Below are positions 24,866 to 34,201 of a DNA stretch of 64,000 bases, piece after piece. How positions within the stretch are numbered: position 1 is the stretch's first letter; each line of letters begins with the position of its first letter. The position numbers and the translations under genes are program-made. The notes beneath the pieces were generated by a model. That model made no database searches. It was not told where the DNA came from and saw nothing but the letters and a program-made list of their open reading frames with translations. The stretch is from Rhodoferax sp. (GTDB taxonomy: Bacteria; Pseudomonadota; Gammaproteobacteria; Burkholderiales; Burkholderiaceae_C). The stretch covers positions 186,001 to 250,000 of the forward strand of contig SSFF01000003.1 in the NCBI GenBank assembly GCA_008015235.1. Reading direction: 5' to 3'.

Positions 24866-24972
24866 TGAAATCAACGCTATACAGGTGAAACTGTAGAGGT
24901 TACTCTAACTTATACCCCCCTGCCAAGGCCTTCATGACCGGGCACCAGAAATAAGTTGAAACCGTTAGTTTT

Positions 24973-25296
24973 TTACGGTTTCAGGTCTTCCTGAATCTGC
25001 TCTTTGAGTTTGTGACTGGCATGAAAGGTCACCACGCGACGCGCCTGAATGGGGATAGCCTCACCCGTGCGGGGGTTGCGCCCGGGGCGAGGTGCCTTGG
25101 TGCGAATCTGGAAGTTGCCAAATCCAGAAATCTTGACGTCGTCGCCTTCGACCAGGCTCGATGCAATCAGGTCAAAGAATGCATCAATCATGTCCTTGGA
25201 CTCGCGCTTGTTCAATCCGATCTGCTCAAACAGCAAATCGGCCAGCTGCGCTTTGGTGAGTGCAGGGGTTTCCAGACTTTCCACCGAAAATTCCAT
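24973..25296 (-). CDS. ihfA: Integration host factor alpha subunit
   Basis: 107 residues from ATG 25294-25296 (MEFSVESLETPALTKAQL). DNA-bending HU/IHF fold: GLNKRESKDMIDAFFDLI, ISGFGNFQIRTKAPRPGRNP and the beta-arm with RTGEAIPIQARRVVTF. The beta-arm proline of the GRNPRTGE motif intercalates into DNA. A short hairpin (AAACCGT/ACGGTTT, about 24959-24982) overlaps the stop codon. Confidence 0.94.
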   Translation of the reverse strand: MEFSVESLETPALTKAQLADLLFEQIGLNKRESKDMIDAFFDLIASSLVEGDDVKISGFGNFQIRTKAPRPGRNPRTGEAIPIQARRVVTFHASHKLKEQIQEDLKP

Positions 25297-25327
25297 GACA
25301 GAGTCTCCTTGGCCCAGCAAATCTCGC

Positions 25328-27760
25328 TCAGACACGTTGACGTGCCCCCAGTTCACCCACCAGCGACTGCACGACTGCATTGACTGCCGCTTCAATTTGG
25401 TCCTCAGTCAATGTAGCTTCGTCGCTGTTAAGGGTCAGGCGCACCGCCAGGCTGCGATCCTGTTCAGCGCTCACTTCGGCGCCTTTGGCAGCCTTGGGAC
25501 GGTAAACGTCAAACAACTGAGCATCACGCAGCAGACCACCGGTGTTGGCTGCATGGATGGTGTCCATCAGGCGCTGGTGGGTCACGCTGTCATCCACCAC
25601 CACGGCGATATCACGCTGCACAGGCTGCAGCTTGGCCACCGGCGCGAACACTGGGACGGGCTTCTCCAACACGGCGTCCAATGCCAGCTCAAACACCACA
25701 GGAGCAGCATGGAGTTCGTAGGACTGGCGCCATTGCGGGTGCAACTCGCCCACATGGCCAATCACGCGCCCGCCCACCGACACCGCGGCACAACGTCCTG
25801 GGTGCATGGCAGGATGGGTGGCGGGTGCATAGCTGGCCTTGAGTGGTGCCAACAAGGCATCGACATCGCCTTTGACGTCAAAAAAGTCGACCGCTGCGTC
25901 TTTGCGCCCCCATTGCAAGGTGTCAGCACCACCATAGGCCAGACCAGCAATGCGCATGGGCTGATCGAACCCTTCCACCGTGGTGTCGGTATTGCGCACC
26001 GAAGGGTCACGCAGGAAGACGCGTCCGATTTCAAACACACGCACACGTGCAGCCTTGCGGGCCTGATTGAATTTGAGGACCTGGATCAAGGAGCCGATGA
26101 GCGACGAGCGCATCACACTCATCTGGCTGGCAATCGGGTTGAGCAGCTTGATCGGATTCGGATTACCCGCCAACTCATGCTCCCATCGTTCTTCGACAAA
26201 GCTGAAGTTGATGGTTTCCTGATAGCCCTGGGCGGCCATGGCACGGCGCACGGCAAAGGGACTGCGCTGCGACTCGGCACGCAGTTTGGCGGTAATGGGA
26301 GCCTGCGGCGGTGTTTGCGGCAGGTTGTTGTAGCCCACCATGCGCGCAATTTCCTCGATGAGGTCTTCTTCGATCTGGATGTCAAAGCGGAAGGAAGGCG
26401 GAGTCACCGTAACCGTGCCTTCGCCCAGCACCACCGGCAGGCCCAAAGCTTCCAAGGCTTGGGCACACTGTGCCTGGGTCAGGGGCATGCCAATCACCTT
26501 GTTGGCACGTGCCACGCGCAGCGTGACCGGTGCACTGCGTGGCATATTGGGCTGCTGGTCGTCCACCGGGCCGCAACTGGTCTCGGGCGTGCCACAGATT
26601 TCAACCACCAACTGGGTGATGCGCTCAATATGCTCCACGGTCCACTGGGGGTCCACGCCGCGCTCGAAACGGTGCCCGGCATCGGTGGAGAAATTGAAAC
26701 GGCGCGAACGGCCTGCAATCGACTTGGGCCACCAGAAAGCAGCCTCTACATAGACATTGCGGGTGTCATCGGAAACTGCCGTAGCGTCGCCCCCCATAAT
26801 GCCGGCCAGCGACTCGACCTGGGCCGCATCAGCAATCACACCCACCGCACCGTCCACGGTCACAGTATTGCCATTGAGCAGCTTAAGCTGCTCGCCGGGC
26901 TGACCCCAACGCACATCCAGGCCGCCGTGGATCTTGTCCAGGTCAAAAATATGCGACGGACGTCCCAGTTCGAACATGACGTAGTTGGAAATGTCGACCA
27001 GCGGTGCCACGCTGCGTTGGCCGCAACGTGCCAGGCGGTCCACCATCCACTGCGGGGTTTTCGCCTTGGTGTTGACATTGCGGATCACACGACCGGAAAA
27101 ACGGCCACACAGGTCCGTGGCCGAAATCTTGACCGGTAAGACGCTGTCATTAGTGACCTTGATGGTAGGAAACACCGGTGCTGTCAAAGGCGCACCAGTC
27201 AGCGCAGCAAGTTCACGTGCCACCCCGTAAACGCTCAGGCAGTGGGCCAGGTTAGGCGTCAGCTTCAGGGTGAACAGGGTGTCATCGAGGTTCAGGTAGT
27301 CGCGCACATTGGTCCCCACCGGTGCGTCTTCGGCCAGCTCCAGCAGGCCGCTACCTTCCTGGGAAATCTGCAGCTCCTTGGCCGAGCACAACATGCCCTG
27401 GCTTTCCACGCCACGCAGCTTGCCGACCTTGATGACAAAGGGCTTGCCATCTTCACCCGGAGGCAGCACCGCACCGACCATGGCGCAGGGAATGCGAATG
27501 CCCACGCGTGCATTGGGCGCGCCGCAGACGATGTTCAGCAGTTCGGCTTGGCCCACATCGACCTTGCAGACACGCAAACGATCAGCATTGGGGTGCTGCT
27601 CCGCTTCCTTGATCTCGCCGACCACGATGCCTGTGAATGCAGGGGCAACCGGCTGGAGCTCTTCCACTTCGAGGCCCGCCATGGTGAGCGTGTCGGCCAG
27701 CTCTTGCGTGGTCAACGAGGGGTTGCAAAAACTACGCAGCCAGGATTCTGGAAATTGCAT
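25328..27760 (-). CDS. pheT: Phenylalanyl-tRNA synthetase beta subunit
   Basis: 810 residues, full length. N-terminal MQFPESWLRSFCNPSLTTQE, then a tRNA-binding EMAP-like domain (FTGIVVGEIKEAEQHPNADR, LRVCKVD), the B3/B4 editing domain, B5, and a C-terminal ferredoxin-like anticodon-binding domain (FAPVAKLQPVQRDIAVVVDD). It attaches Phe to tRNA together with PheS and edits Tyr-tRNA. pheS lies 41 bases upstream. Confidence 0.96.
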   Translation of the reverse strand: MQFPESWLRSFCNPSLTTQELADTLTMAGLEVEELQPVAPAFTGIVVGEIKEAEQHPNADRLRVCKVDVGQAELLNIVCGAPNARVGIRIPCAMVGAVLPPGEDGKPFVIKVGKLRGVESQGMLCSAKELQISQEGSGLLELAEDAPVGTNVRDYLNLDDTLFTLKLTPNLAHCLSVYGVARELAALTGAPLTAPVFPTIKVTNDSVLPVKISATDLCGRFSGRVIRNVNTKAKTPQWMVDRLARCGQRSVAPLVDISNYVMFELGRPSHIFDLDKIHGGLDVRWGQPGEQLKLLNGNTVTVDGAVGVIADAAQVESLAGIMGGDATAVSDDTRNVYVEAAFWWPKSIAGRSRRFNFSTDAGHRFERGVDPQWTVEHIERITQLVVEICGTPETSCGPVDDQQPNMPRSAPVTLRVARANKVIGMPLTQAQCAQALEALGLPVVLGEGTVTVTPPSFRFDIQIEEDLIEEIARMVGYNNLPQTPPQAPITAKLRAESQRSPFAVRRAMAAQGYQETINFSFVEERWEHELAGNPNPIKLLNPIASQMSVMRSSLIGSLIQVLKFNQARKAARVRVFEIGRVFLRDPSVRNTDTTVEGFDQPMRIAGLAYGGADTLQWGRKDAAVDFFDVKGDVDALLAPLKASYAPATHPAMHPGRCAAVSVGGRVIGHVGELHPQWRQSYELHAAPVVFELALDAVLEKPVPVFAPVAKLQPVQRDIAVVVDDSVTHQRLMDTIHAANTGGLLRDAQLFDVYRPKAAKGAEVSAEQDRSLAVRLTLNSDEATLTEDQIEAAVNAVVQSLVGELGARQRV

Positions 27761-27801
27761 GGTGAATAACTCAAATACGGTTCAAAACGGGGCCAATGGG
27801 C

Positions 27802-28875
27802 TTACTGGAATTGCGACAGGAAGCGAATATCGCCGTCGAAGAACAGACGCAGGTCGTTGACGCCATAACGCAGCATGGTCAAGCGGTCTGGCCCCATGCC
27901 GAAGGCAAAGCCGATGAATTTTTCCGGGTCCAGGCCCATGTTGCGGATCACATTGGGGTGCACCTGGCCGGAACCCGCCACTTCGAGCCAACGCCCGGCC
28001 AGCGGACCACTCTGGAACTGGATGTCGATTTCTGCGCTGGGTTCCGTGAACGGGAAGAAGCTGGGGCGGAAGCGCAACACGAGGTCGTCCGACTCGAAGA
28101 AGGTTCGGCAGAAATCCGTAAACACATACTTCAAGTCCTTGAAGCTGACGTTTTCCCCTACCCACAAACCTTCACATTGGTGGAACATGGGTGAATGGGT
28201 GGCATCGCTGTCAACACGGTAGGTACGGCCCGGCGCAATCACCCGAATTTCTGGCATTTCACCCGAAAACAGGCTCTGCCCAGCGTCTTTATTGACGATA
28301 CCGCTATACTTTTTGACATGCTGCACTGCATGGCGGATTTGCATGGGACTGGTGTGGGTGCGCAACAGATTGGGGGCAGTGGCAGTGCCGCCCTCCACGT
28401 AGAAGGTGTCGTGCATGGAACGCGCCGGGTGGTCTTCGGGCGTATTGAGCGCGGTAAAGTTGAACCAATCCGACTCAATTTCCGGGCCTTGGGCCACGTC
28501 AAACCCCATCGAGCCAAAAATGGCTTCGATGCGCTCCAGAGTGAGCGACACAGGGTGCAAACCGCCCTGCCCGCGCTGACGTCCCGGCAAAGTCACGTCC
28601 AGTGCTTCGGCCTGCAATTGGGCTTGCAATTCGGCATCGGCCAGAGCTTGGCGGCGTGCATTGAGCGCGCTCTCAATCGCCTGTTTGGCGACATTGATCG
28701 CCGCACCGCGGGTCTTCTTCTCGTCCACGCTGAGCGCTGCCATGCCTTTCATCAATTCGGTCATGCGGCCGGTCTTGCCCAGGTACTGGGCTTTGGCATT
28801 TTCGAGGTCTGCCGGGGTCTGCGCAGCGGCAAATGCTGCGGTGGCCGATTCAACGATGGCGTTCAGGTCGCTCAT
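27802..28875 (-). CDS. pheS: Phenylalanyl-tRNA synthetase alpha subunit
   Basis: 357 residues. N-terminal coiled coil, then the class-II core: [19 protein letters not shown], motif 2 in [20 protein letters not shown], and motif 3 near [17 protein letters not shown]. It forms the alpha2beta2 enzyme with PheT. Upstream lie a strong hairpin with a T-run and a repeat copy, which may control expression. Confidence 0.96.
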   Translation of the reverse strand: MSDLNAIVESATAAFAAAQTPADLENAKAQYLGKTGRMTELMKGMAALSVDEKKTRGAAINVAKQAIESALNARRQALADAELQAQLQAEALDVTLPGRQRGQGGLHPVSLTLERIEAIFGSMGFDVAQGPEIESDWFNFTALNTPEDHPARSMHDTFYVEGGTATAPNLLRTHTSPMQIRHAVQHVKKYSGIVNKDAGQSLFSGEMPEIRVIAPGRTYRVDSDATHSPMFHQCEGLWVGENVSFKDLKYVFTDFCRTFFESDDLVLRFRPSFFPFTEPSAEIDIQFQSGPLAGRWLEVAGSGQVHPNVIRNMGLDPEKFIGFAFGMGPDRLTMLRYGVNDLRLFFDGDIRFLSQFQ

Positions 28876-28902
28876 GGTAATTCTTGGAAGTTGGAAATGA
28901 AA

Positions 28903-28934
28903 AAGGGCTAGTGCTTTTTCAAGCGCTAGCCCTT
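28903..28934 (-). promoter_or_regulatory. Terminator-like hairpin in the rplT-pheS gap (possible pheS attenuator)
   Basis: On the minus strand AAGGGCTAGCGCTT, loop GAAA, AAGCACTAGCCCTT then TTTC: a 14-bp stem with one G-T pair followed by Ts, 28 bases before the pheS ATG. It would end or attenuate readthrough from infC-rpmI-rplT into pheST. Its promoter-proximal arm is the tail of a repeat copy. Confidence 0.65.
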
Positions 28935-28970
28935 GATCTTGGTGCGTAAGGTGCTACTGAAACAGTAGCA
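28913..28970 (-). repeat. Dispersed repeat, copy F, between rplT and pheS
   Basis: Minus strand: GCTACTGTTTCAGTAGCACC, TTACGCACCAAGATCAA, GGGCTAGCGCTTG. The first 19 bases form a hairpin (TGCTACTG/CAGTAGCA). The GGGCTAG-GC end differs from copies A and B and is the more diverged version. Confidence 0.6.
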
Positions 28971-28982
28971 ACTCACAGTGAA

Positions 28983-29342
28983 TCAAGCAGCCAGTTTGGC
29001 TTTCACTTGTTCCACGATGCCAGCAAAGGCAGCCATGTCATGGATAGCAATATCGGAAAGAACCTTGCGGTCGATTTCGATGTTGGCTTTCTTCAGGCCA
29101 TTGGCAAATTGGCTGTATGTCAGACCGCACTGACGGGCTGCCGCGTTGATACGGGCAATCCACAGCTGACGGAACACGCGCTTCTTGTTACGGCGATCAC
29201 GGTAGGCATATTGCCCAGCCTTCATCACCGCTTCTTTAGCTACGCGGAAGACATTACCGCGGCGACCGCGGAAACCTTTTGCAAGGGCCAGAACTTTCTT
29301 ATGGCGGGCGCGAGCCGTTACACCACGTTTGACGCGAGGCAT
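28983..29342 (-). CDS. rplT: 50S ribosomal protein L20
   Basis: 119 residues: [55 protein letters not shown]. It binds 23S rRNA early in assembly and, in E. coli, represses the rpmI-rplT mRNA. It sits 25 bases after rpmI. Confidence 0.98.
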   Translation of the reverse strand: MPRVKRGVTARARHKKVLALAKGFRGRRGNVFRVAKEAVMKAGQYAYRDRRNKKRVFRQLWIARINAAARQCGLTYSQFANGLKKANIEIDRKVLSDIAIHDMAAFAGIVEQVKAKLAA

Positions 29343-29367
29343 TGTGTTACTCCTTGTACGTCGTTAA

Positions 29368-29571
29368 TCAAAGGCCTTGACCGGGCAGCATCTGTGCCAT
29401 ACGACCCATATCGGTCGCGTGCACACCAACTGCACCGCGCAAGTGGCGCTTGTTCTTGGTGGTCTTCTTCGTCAGGATGTGACGCTTGAAGGCTTGACCG
29501 CGCTTGACGGTGCCACCGGGACGCACGCGGAAGCGTTTCTTCGCCGCGCTCTTGGTCTTCATTTTGGGCAT
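29368..29571 (-). CDS. rpmI: 50S ribosomal protein L35
   Basis: 67 residues from ATG 29569-29571: [37 protein letters not shown]. Small basic protein of the large subunit. The upstream in-frame ATG at 29694 gives residues unlike the family. Confidence 0.97.
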   Translation of the reverse strand: MPKMKTKSAAKKRFRVRPGGTVKRGQAFKRHILTKKTTKNKRHLRGAVGVHATDMGRMAQMLPGQGL

Positions 29572-29701
29572 GGATATGCTCCTTATCAATTGTGCTCGTG
29601 AGGCGTCTGGAAAACTCTCTCCAGCCTTGTTGGCCCCGAGCCACTTTTGGCACAGTCCCCTTGCAGAAACCGTGCTGAAGATAGACGAATCCACCTTCGT
29701 A

Positions 29702-29730
29702 TTTCAGGCAGATGACCGATCTGCCTGAAA
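29702..29730 (-). promoter_or_regulatory. 12-bp hairpin in the infC-rpmI gap
   Basis: Minus strand TTTCAGGCAGAT, loop CGGTC, ATCTGCCTGAAA, starting three bases after the infC stop. There is no T-run, so it is not a normal terminator. It lies where E. coli carries the L20-binding operator of rpmI; whether this is its counterpart is inference. The rest of the 162-bp gap has no gene. Confidence 0.5.
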
Positions 29731-29733
29731 ACC

Positions 29734-30321
29734 TTATGCCGCAGCTTCTGCTGCGGGCTTTGCTGTTGCCCCAGGCTTTTTACGCCCGGGTGCAATCATC
29801 ATGATCATCTGGCGACCCTCCAACTTCGGGAATTGCTCCACAATGATGGTGTCGCCCAATTCGTCGCGCATGCGTTGCAACATCGCCAAACCCAACTCCT
29901 GGTGGGTAATTTCACGGCCGCGGAAGCGCAAGGTAATCTTGCACTTGTCACCTTCGGCCAGGAAGCGCTTGATGTTGCGCATCTTGATGTTGTAGTCACC
30001 ATCGTCGGTACCAGGACGGAACTTAATTTCCTTGATATCGATGACAGTCTGCTTGGCCTTGGCTTCTGCAGCCTTCTTCTGTTCCTGGTACTTGAACTTG
30101 CCGTAATCCATGAGTCGGCACACCGGGGGATTGGCCGTAGCCGCAATCTCCACCAGATCCACATCCAACTCACCCGCCAAACGCAAAGCCTCGGAAAGGC
30201 TCACGATACCCATGGGTTCATTTTCTGGGCCGGAGATACGCACCTCGGGTGCAGTAATTTCACGATTCAGGCGGTGCTTACGCTCTTCGCGCTGACGACG
30301 GTCACGGATTTCTGTAGCGAT
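29734..30321 (-). CDS. infC: Translation initiation factor IF-3, with ATC start
   Basis: 195 residues. [56 protein letters not shown] and [15 protein letters not shown] are IF-3 landmarks. No ATG/GTG/TTG precedes the conserved N-terminal part. An ATC at 30319-30321 opens [14 protein letters not shown], with GAGGT eight bases upstream. The nearest usual start, GTG at 30243, would remove the conserved NREITAPEV region. Rare AUU/AUC starts are known for infC and let IF-3 repress its own translation by rejecting non-standard start codons. The C-terminus has an Ala/Pro/Lys tail. Confidence 0.92.
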   Translation of the reverse strand: MATEIRDRRQREERKHRLNREITAPEVRISGPENEPMGIVSLSEALRLAGELDVDLVEIAATANPPVCRLMDYGKFKYQEQKKAAEAKAKQTVIDIKEIKFRPGTDDGDYNIKMRNIKRFLAEGDKCKITLRFRGREITHQELGLAMLQRMRDELGDTIIVEQFPKLEGRQMIMMIAPGRKKPGATAKPAAEAAA

Positions 30322-30358
30322 GGTTCTTTACCTCACAAAACAACACAAAACGCAGAAA

Positions 30359-30384
30359 CGGCAGTTGCACACGTGCGACTGCCG
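30359..30384 (-). promoter_or_regulatory. Hairpin between thrS and infC
   Basis: CGGCAGTTGCAC / GTGCGACTGCCG, 12 bp with one G-T pair and a 2-base tip. On the transcript it is followed by TTTCTGCGTTTTG. It could slow or partly end transcription before infC, 38 bases upstream of the ATC start. Confidence 0.45.
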
Positions 30385-30408
30385 AGCGTGGAAAACAAAA
30401 TGCTTTAC

Positions 30409-32322
30409 CTAGTTCGCTGACTTGTTGGCAATGTCGGACAGCACCAGCGCACTGAATGCTTCCACCGACATAGCCCCGAGGTCTTTTCCACCCCGCGCGC
30501 GCACTGCAACTGCACCAGCGGCCATCTCTTTGTCTCCAACGACCACAAGATAAGGCAGCTTCTGCAACGAATGCTCCCGTATTTTATAGGTTATTTTCTC
30601 GTTGCGCAGATCCAAATTGACCCTAAGCCCTTGATTTTGCAGCGTTTTCGCGACGTTTCGGGCGTATTCGGCCTGTGCGTCGGTGATATTAAGCACCGCC
30701 AGATGCACAGGTGCCAGCCAAGTCGGCAAAGCGCCCGCACTTTCTTCAATCAAAATACCGATAAAACGCTCCAAACTACCGACGATGGCGCGGTGCAGCA
30801 TGATGGGACGGTGGCGAGCACCATCCTCCCCCACGAACTCAGCATCCAAGCGCTCAGGCAGGTTGGGGTCCACCTGGATGGTGCCGCACTGCCAGGGACG
30901 ACCCAGCGCATCTTTTAGCGTGTACTCGATCTTGGGACCATAGAACGCGCCCTCGCCCGGTAGGTATTCAAAGTCACAGCCCGATGCGCGCAACCCCTCG
31001 GCAAGCGCGTTCTCTGCAAAATCCCAGCTTTCTTCGGTGCCAATGCGCTTTTCAGGGCGAGTCGACAGCTTGTAGATGATGTTGGTGAAGCCGAAATCCT
31101 TGTAGACCTTTTGCAGCAGCGTCGTAAAAGCAACCACTTCGGACTGGATCTGGTCTTCGGTGCAGAAGATATGGCCATCATCTTGTGTAAAAGCGCGCAC
31201 GCGCATGATGCCGTGCAAGCCACCCGAGGGCTCATTGCGATGGCAGGCACCAAACTCACCGAAACGCAGCGGAAGATCACGATAACTCTTGATGCCGTGC
31301 TTGTAGATCAGGATGTGGCCCGGGCAGTTCATGGGCTTCAAGGCGTAGTCGCGTTTTTCCGACTCCGTAATGAACATGTTTTCGCGGTACTTGTCCCAGT
31401 GACCGGTCTTCTCCCACAGACTCTTGTCAATGATCTGCGGGCCCTTCACTTCCTGGTAACCATTGTCCTGGTAGACCTTGCGCATGTACTGCTCAACACC
31501 TTGCCACAGGGTCCAGCCCTTGGGATGCCAGAACACAGTTCCTGGAGAATGCTCGTCGATGTGGAACAGGTCCAGCTCACGACCCAGCTTGCGGTGATCG
31601 CGCTTCTCGGCCTCCTCCAGCATGGTCAAGTGCTGCTGTAGCTCGTCCTTGGTTGCCCACGCAGTTCCATATACGCGCTGCAGCATCTCGTTGCGGTGGT
31701 CACCACGCCAGTAGGCACCGGCAACCTTCATCAGCTTGAAGAACTTCAGCTTCCCAGTGCTGGGCACGTGCGGACCGCGACACAGGTCTTCAAACTTGCC
31801 TTCCCGGTACAGGGACACGTCCTCATTGGAGGGGATGCTGCCGATGATCTCTGCCTTGTAATGCTCACCCAGCCCCTTGAAATAGGCCACCGCCTCGTCA
31901 CGCGGCAACACGCGGCGTACCACGGGTTCGTCCTTGGCGGCAAGCTCGGCCATCTTCTTCTCGATTACGGCCAAATCCTCGGGCGTGAAGGGACGCTTGA
32001 AGGAAAAGTCGTAGTAGAAACCGTGCTCGATTACCGGGCCGATAGTGACCTGGGCCTCAGGGAACAGCTCCTTGACCGCATAAGCCAACAAGTGCGCCGT
32101 GGAGTGGCGAATCAATTCCAAGCCGTCGGCATCCTTGGCGGTGACGATGGCCAGACTGTTGTCGGCGTCCATTGTGAAGCTGGTGTCTACCAACTTACCG
32201 TTGACCTTGCCACCCAGCGCAGCCTTGGCCAGACCCGTGCCGATGGATGCAGCAACTTCGGCAACGGTCACAGGGCCGGGGAATTCACGTTGAGAACCAT
32301 CGGGGAGCGTAATGTGGATCAT
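30409..32322 (-). CDS. thrS: Threonyl-tRNA synthetase
   Basis: 637 residues: TGS domain at the N-terminus ([20 protein letters not shown]), second-additional domain with [18 protein letters not shown], catalytic core ([48 protein letters not shown]) and C-terminal anticodon domain. It heads the translation block; a terminator-like hairpin lies 36 bases upstream. Confidence 0.97.
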   Translation of the reverse strand: MIHITLPDGSQREFPGPVTVAEVAASIGTGLAKAALGGKVNGKLVDTSFTMDADNSLAIVTAKDADGLELIRHSTAHLLAYAVKELFPEAQVTIGPVIEHGFYYDFSFKRPFTPEDLAVIEKKMAELAAKDEPVVRRVLPRDEAVAYFKGLGEHYKAEIIGSIPSNEDVSLYREGKFEDLCRGPHVPSTGKLKFFKLMKVAGAYWRGDHRNEMLQRVYGTAWATKDELQQHLTMLEEAEKRDHRKLGRELDLFHIDEHSPGTVFWHPKGWTLWQGVEQYMRKVYQDNGYQEVKGPQIIDKSLWEKTGHWDKYRENMFITESEKRDYALKPMNCPGHILIYKHGIKSYRDLPLRFGEFGACHRNEPSGGLHGIMRVRAFTQDDGHIFCTEDQIQSEVVAFTTLLQKVYKDFGFTNIIYKLSTRPEKRIGTEESWDFAENALAEGLRASGCDFEYLPGEGAFYGPKIEYTLKDALGRPWQCGTIQVDPNLPERLDAEFVGEDGARHRPIMLHRAIVGSLERFIGILIEESAGALPTWLAPVHLAVLNITDAQAEYARNVAKTLQNQGLRVNLDLRNEKITYKIREHSLQKLPYLVVVGDKEMAAGAVAVRARGGKDLGAMSVEAFSALVLSDIANKSAN

Positions 32323-32357
32323 GATGACTGCAGAGAAATGAAGCGGAGAAAAACAAA

Positions 32358-32381
32358 AAAGCGCGGAAAGGTCCGCGCTTT
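32358..32381 (-). terminator. Terminator-like hairpin upstream of thrS (possible attenuator)
   Basis: Minus strand AAAGCGCGGA, loop CCTT, TCCGCGCTTT followed by TTTGTTTTTC. It points into thrS, so any transcript starting further upstream would be attenuated. It directly abuts repeat copy G. Proteobacterial thrS is better known for translational autocontrol, so attenuation here is only inferred. Confidence 0.65.
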
Positions 32382-32436
32382 GCTATGAATTTAAGAGCTG
32401 CCTGCGCACAAGGCGCGCGGACTACGTGCCTTATTC
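32382..32436 (+). repeat. Dispersed repeat, copy G, upstream of thrS
   Basis: GCTATGAATTTAAGAGCTGC, CTGCGCACAAGG, CGCGCGGACTACGTGCC. It fills the thrS leader region between the hairpin at 32358-32381 and the aceA terminator. No gene is seen in 32323-32583. Confidence 0.65.
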
Positions 32437-32534
32437 GCTTGAAATTGCGGGCCGTGTAGTTCGCGGTGTCATAACCAGGTGCCTTTCTCGCTCTTATACA
32501 AAAGTTGAAATTCCATTTTAACCCCACAAAAAAA

Positions 32535-32561
32535 GCCGGGACCCCGATTGGGGCTCCCGGC
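32535..32561 (-). terminator. aceA terminator
   Basis: GCCGGGA-CCCC, loop GATT, GGGG-C-TCCCGGC with a small bulge; on the minus strand followed by TTTTTTTGTGG. It lies 23 bases after the aceA stop. Confidence 0.9.
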
Positions 32562-32583
32562 CTTCCTAGAATGCACCGAATGC

Positions 32584-33900
32584 TTAGTGGAACTGCTCTT
32601 CTTCGGTAGAACCGGTCAAGGCTTTCACAGAGGAAGATCCGCCCTGAATCACGGTGGTCACGTCGTCGAAGTAGCCAGCGCCGACTTCCTGCTGGTGCGA
32701 AACAAAGGTGTAACCCTTTTCACGGGCAGCGAATTCGGGCTCCTGCACCATTTCGGTGTAGTGCTTCATGCCTTCGCCGCGAGCGTAAGCATGGGCGAAC
32801 TGGAAAGTGTTGAACCAGTTGATATGGATACCGGCCAGCGTGATGAACTGGTACTTGTAGCCCAGCGCAGACAGATCTTCCTGGAACTTGGCGATCTGGC
32901 TGTCGTTGAGGTTCTTCTTCCAGTTGAAGGAAGGCGAGCAGTTGTAGGACAGCAGCTTGCCAGGGCAGGCAGCGTGCACAGCTTGGGCGAACTCACGGGC
33001 GAAGCCGATATCGGGCACGCCGGTCTCGCACCACACCAGGTCAGCGTAGGGAGCGTAGGCCACGCCACGGCTGATGGCTTGTTCCAGACCGTTCTTGACG
33101 CGGTAGAAGCCTTCTTGGGTGCGCTCACCGGTCAGGAAAGGCTTGTCGTTGGCATCGTGGTCGGAAGTGATCAGGTTGGCAGCTTCGGCATCGGTACGAG
33201 CCAGAACGATGGTGGAAACGCCCATCACGTCGGCTGCGAAACGGGCTGCGATCAGCTTTTCGATGGCTTCCTGGGTAGGAACCAGCACCTTGCCACCCAT
33301 GTGGCCACACTTCTTCACAGCAGCCAGCTGGTCTTCGAAGTGAACACCTGCAGCGCCGGATTGGATCATGTTCTTCATCAGTTCGAAGGCGTTCAGAACA
33401 CCACCGAAACCAGCTTCCGCGTCAGCCACGATGGGCAGGAAGTAGTCGACGAATTCCTTGTCACCGGGGTTGATTCCACGGCTCCACTGGATTTCATCGG
33501 CACGCTTGAAGGTGTTGTTGATACGACGCACCATGGTAGGGACGGAGTCGTAGGCGTACAGCGACTGGTCGGGATACATGGTTTCGGAAGTGTTGCCGTC
33601 GGCGGCGACTTGCCAGCCCGACAGGTACACGGCTTCCAGGCCAGCCTTGGCCTGTTGCATGGCTTGACCAGCAGTGATGGCGCCGAAAGCGTTCACATAA
33701 CCCTTCTTGGCACCGCCATTGACCTTCTCCCACAGTTTCTCGGCACCGTTCTTAGCCAGTGTGTATTCAGGCTGCAGGCTGCCGCGCAGGCGAACAACGT
33801 CAGCGGCGCTGTAACCGCGCTTGACAAGCTTCCAACGGGGGTTTTCAGCCCAGTCTTTTTCGAGGGCAGCAATTTGTTGCTCGCGGGTCAGTTTTGTCAT
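32584..33900 (-). CDS. aceA: Isocitrate lyase
   Basis: 438 residues from ATG 33898-33900 ([17 protein letters not shown]); GGAG lies seven bases upstream. The active-site loop is [18 protein letters not shown], with NCSPSFNW and a C-terminal [10 protein letters not shown]. It splits isocitrate to glyoxylate and succinate, the first step of the glyoxylate shunt needed for growth on acetate or fatty acids. Malate synthase is not in the window. The promoter carries two identical palindromes, so a dedicated repressor is likely. Confidence 0.96.
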   Translation of the reverse strand: MTKLTREQQIAALEKDWAENPRWKLVKRGYSAADVVRLRGSLQPEYTLAKNGAEKLWEKVNGGAKKGYVNAFGAITAGQAMQQAKAGLEAVYLSGWQVAADGNTSETMYPDQSLYAYDSVPTMVRRINNTFKRADEIQWSRGINPGDKEFVDYFLPIVADAEAGFGGVLNAFELMKNMIQSGAAGVHFEDQLAAVKKCGHMGGKVLVPTQEAIEKLIAARFAADVMGVSTIVLARTDAEAANLITSDHDANDKPFLTGERTQEGFYRVKNGLEQAISRGVAYAPYADLVWCETGVPDIGFAREFAQAVHAACPGKLLSYNCSPSFNWKKNLNDSQIAKFQEDLSALGYKYQFITLAGIHINWFNTFQFAHAYARGEGMKHYTEMVQEPEFAAREKGYTFVSHQQEVGAGYFDDVTTVIQGGSSSVKALTGSTEEEQFH

Positions 33901-33964
33901 GGAATCACTCCGTAGTTGGGAAAAAATAAGCAAGCACTGCTTGCATTGGGGTGAACTAATTGTA

Positions 33965-34010
33965 GTCTTATATAAGACACATGACAAATCTTATGTCTTA
34001 TATAAGACAT
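33965..34010. promoter_or_regulatory. Twin palindromic operator of aceA
   Basis: GTCTTATATAAGAC at 33965-33978 and ATGTCTTATATAAGACAT at 33993-34010 are perfect palindromes sharing a 14-bp core. Their centres are 30 bp apart, about three helical turns, so two dimers would bind the same face of DNA. They cover the proposed aceA -10 and the region downstream of it. Confidence 0.85.
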
Positions 34011-34028
34011 AAATTTAACCCATTGCAA
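34000..34028 (-). promoter_or_regulatory. Candidate aceA promoter
   Basis: Minus strand TTGCAA (34023-34028), 17-bp spacer, TTATAT (34000-34005). The -10 is inside the upstream palindrome, so a bound repressor would block RNA polymerase. Upstream of the -35, 34029-34140 is strikingly A+T-rich (UP-element-like) and contains no gene. Confidence 0.55.
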
Positions 34029-34145
34029 ATCAACAACTTATACATGTTTTTCGTATTAAGAAATATTTTTTAGAAAAAATTGGAATCGACGTCACAAGTA
34101 GATCTCACAAAATTCACAATATGAAAATTAATTACGCCCATTAAA

Positions 34146-34175
34146 AAAGCCAGTCAGGCTAGCCTGACTGGCTTT
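34146..34175. terminator. gabT terminator (30-bp perfect palindrome)
   Basis: AAAGCCAGTCAGG-CTAG-CCTGACTGGCTTT; on the minus strand followed by three more Ts. It ends the puuC-gabT transcript before aceA. Confidence 0.9.
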
Positions 34176-34201
34176 CCGACACTGACGCGAAAGCCCCCCC
34201 C

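Noticed and set aside
24957..24983. Hairpin at the ihfA stop as a rho-independent terminator
   Set aside because: Stem is only about 7 bp with a 9-base loop and no T-run after it on the minus strand; left as a note under ihfA.
25049..27139. 696-codon plus-strand open frame opposite pheT
   Set aside because: Antisense shadow; pheT is full length and conserved.
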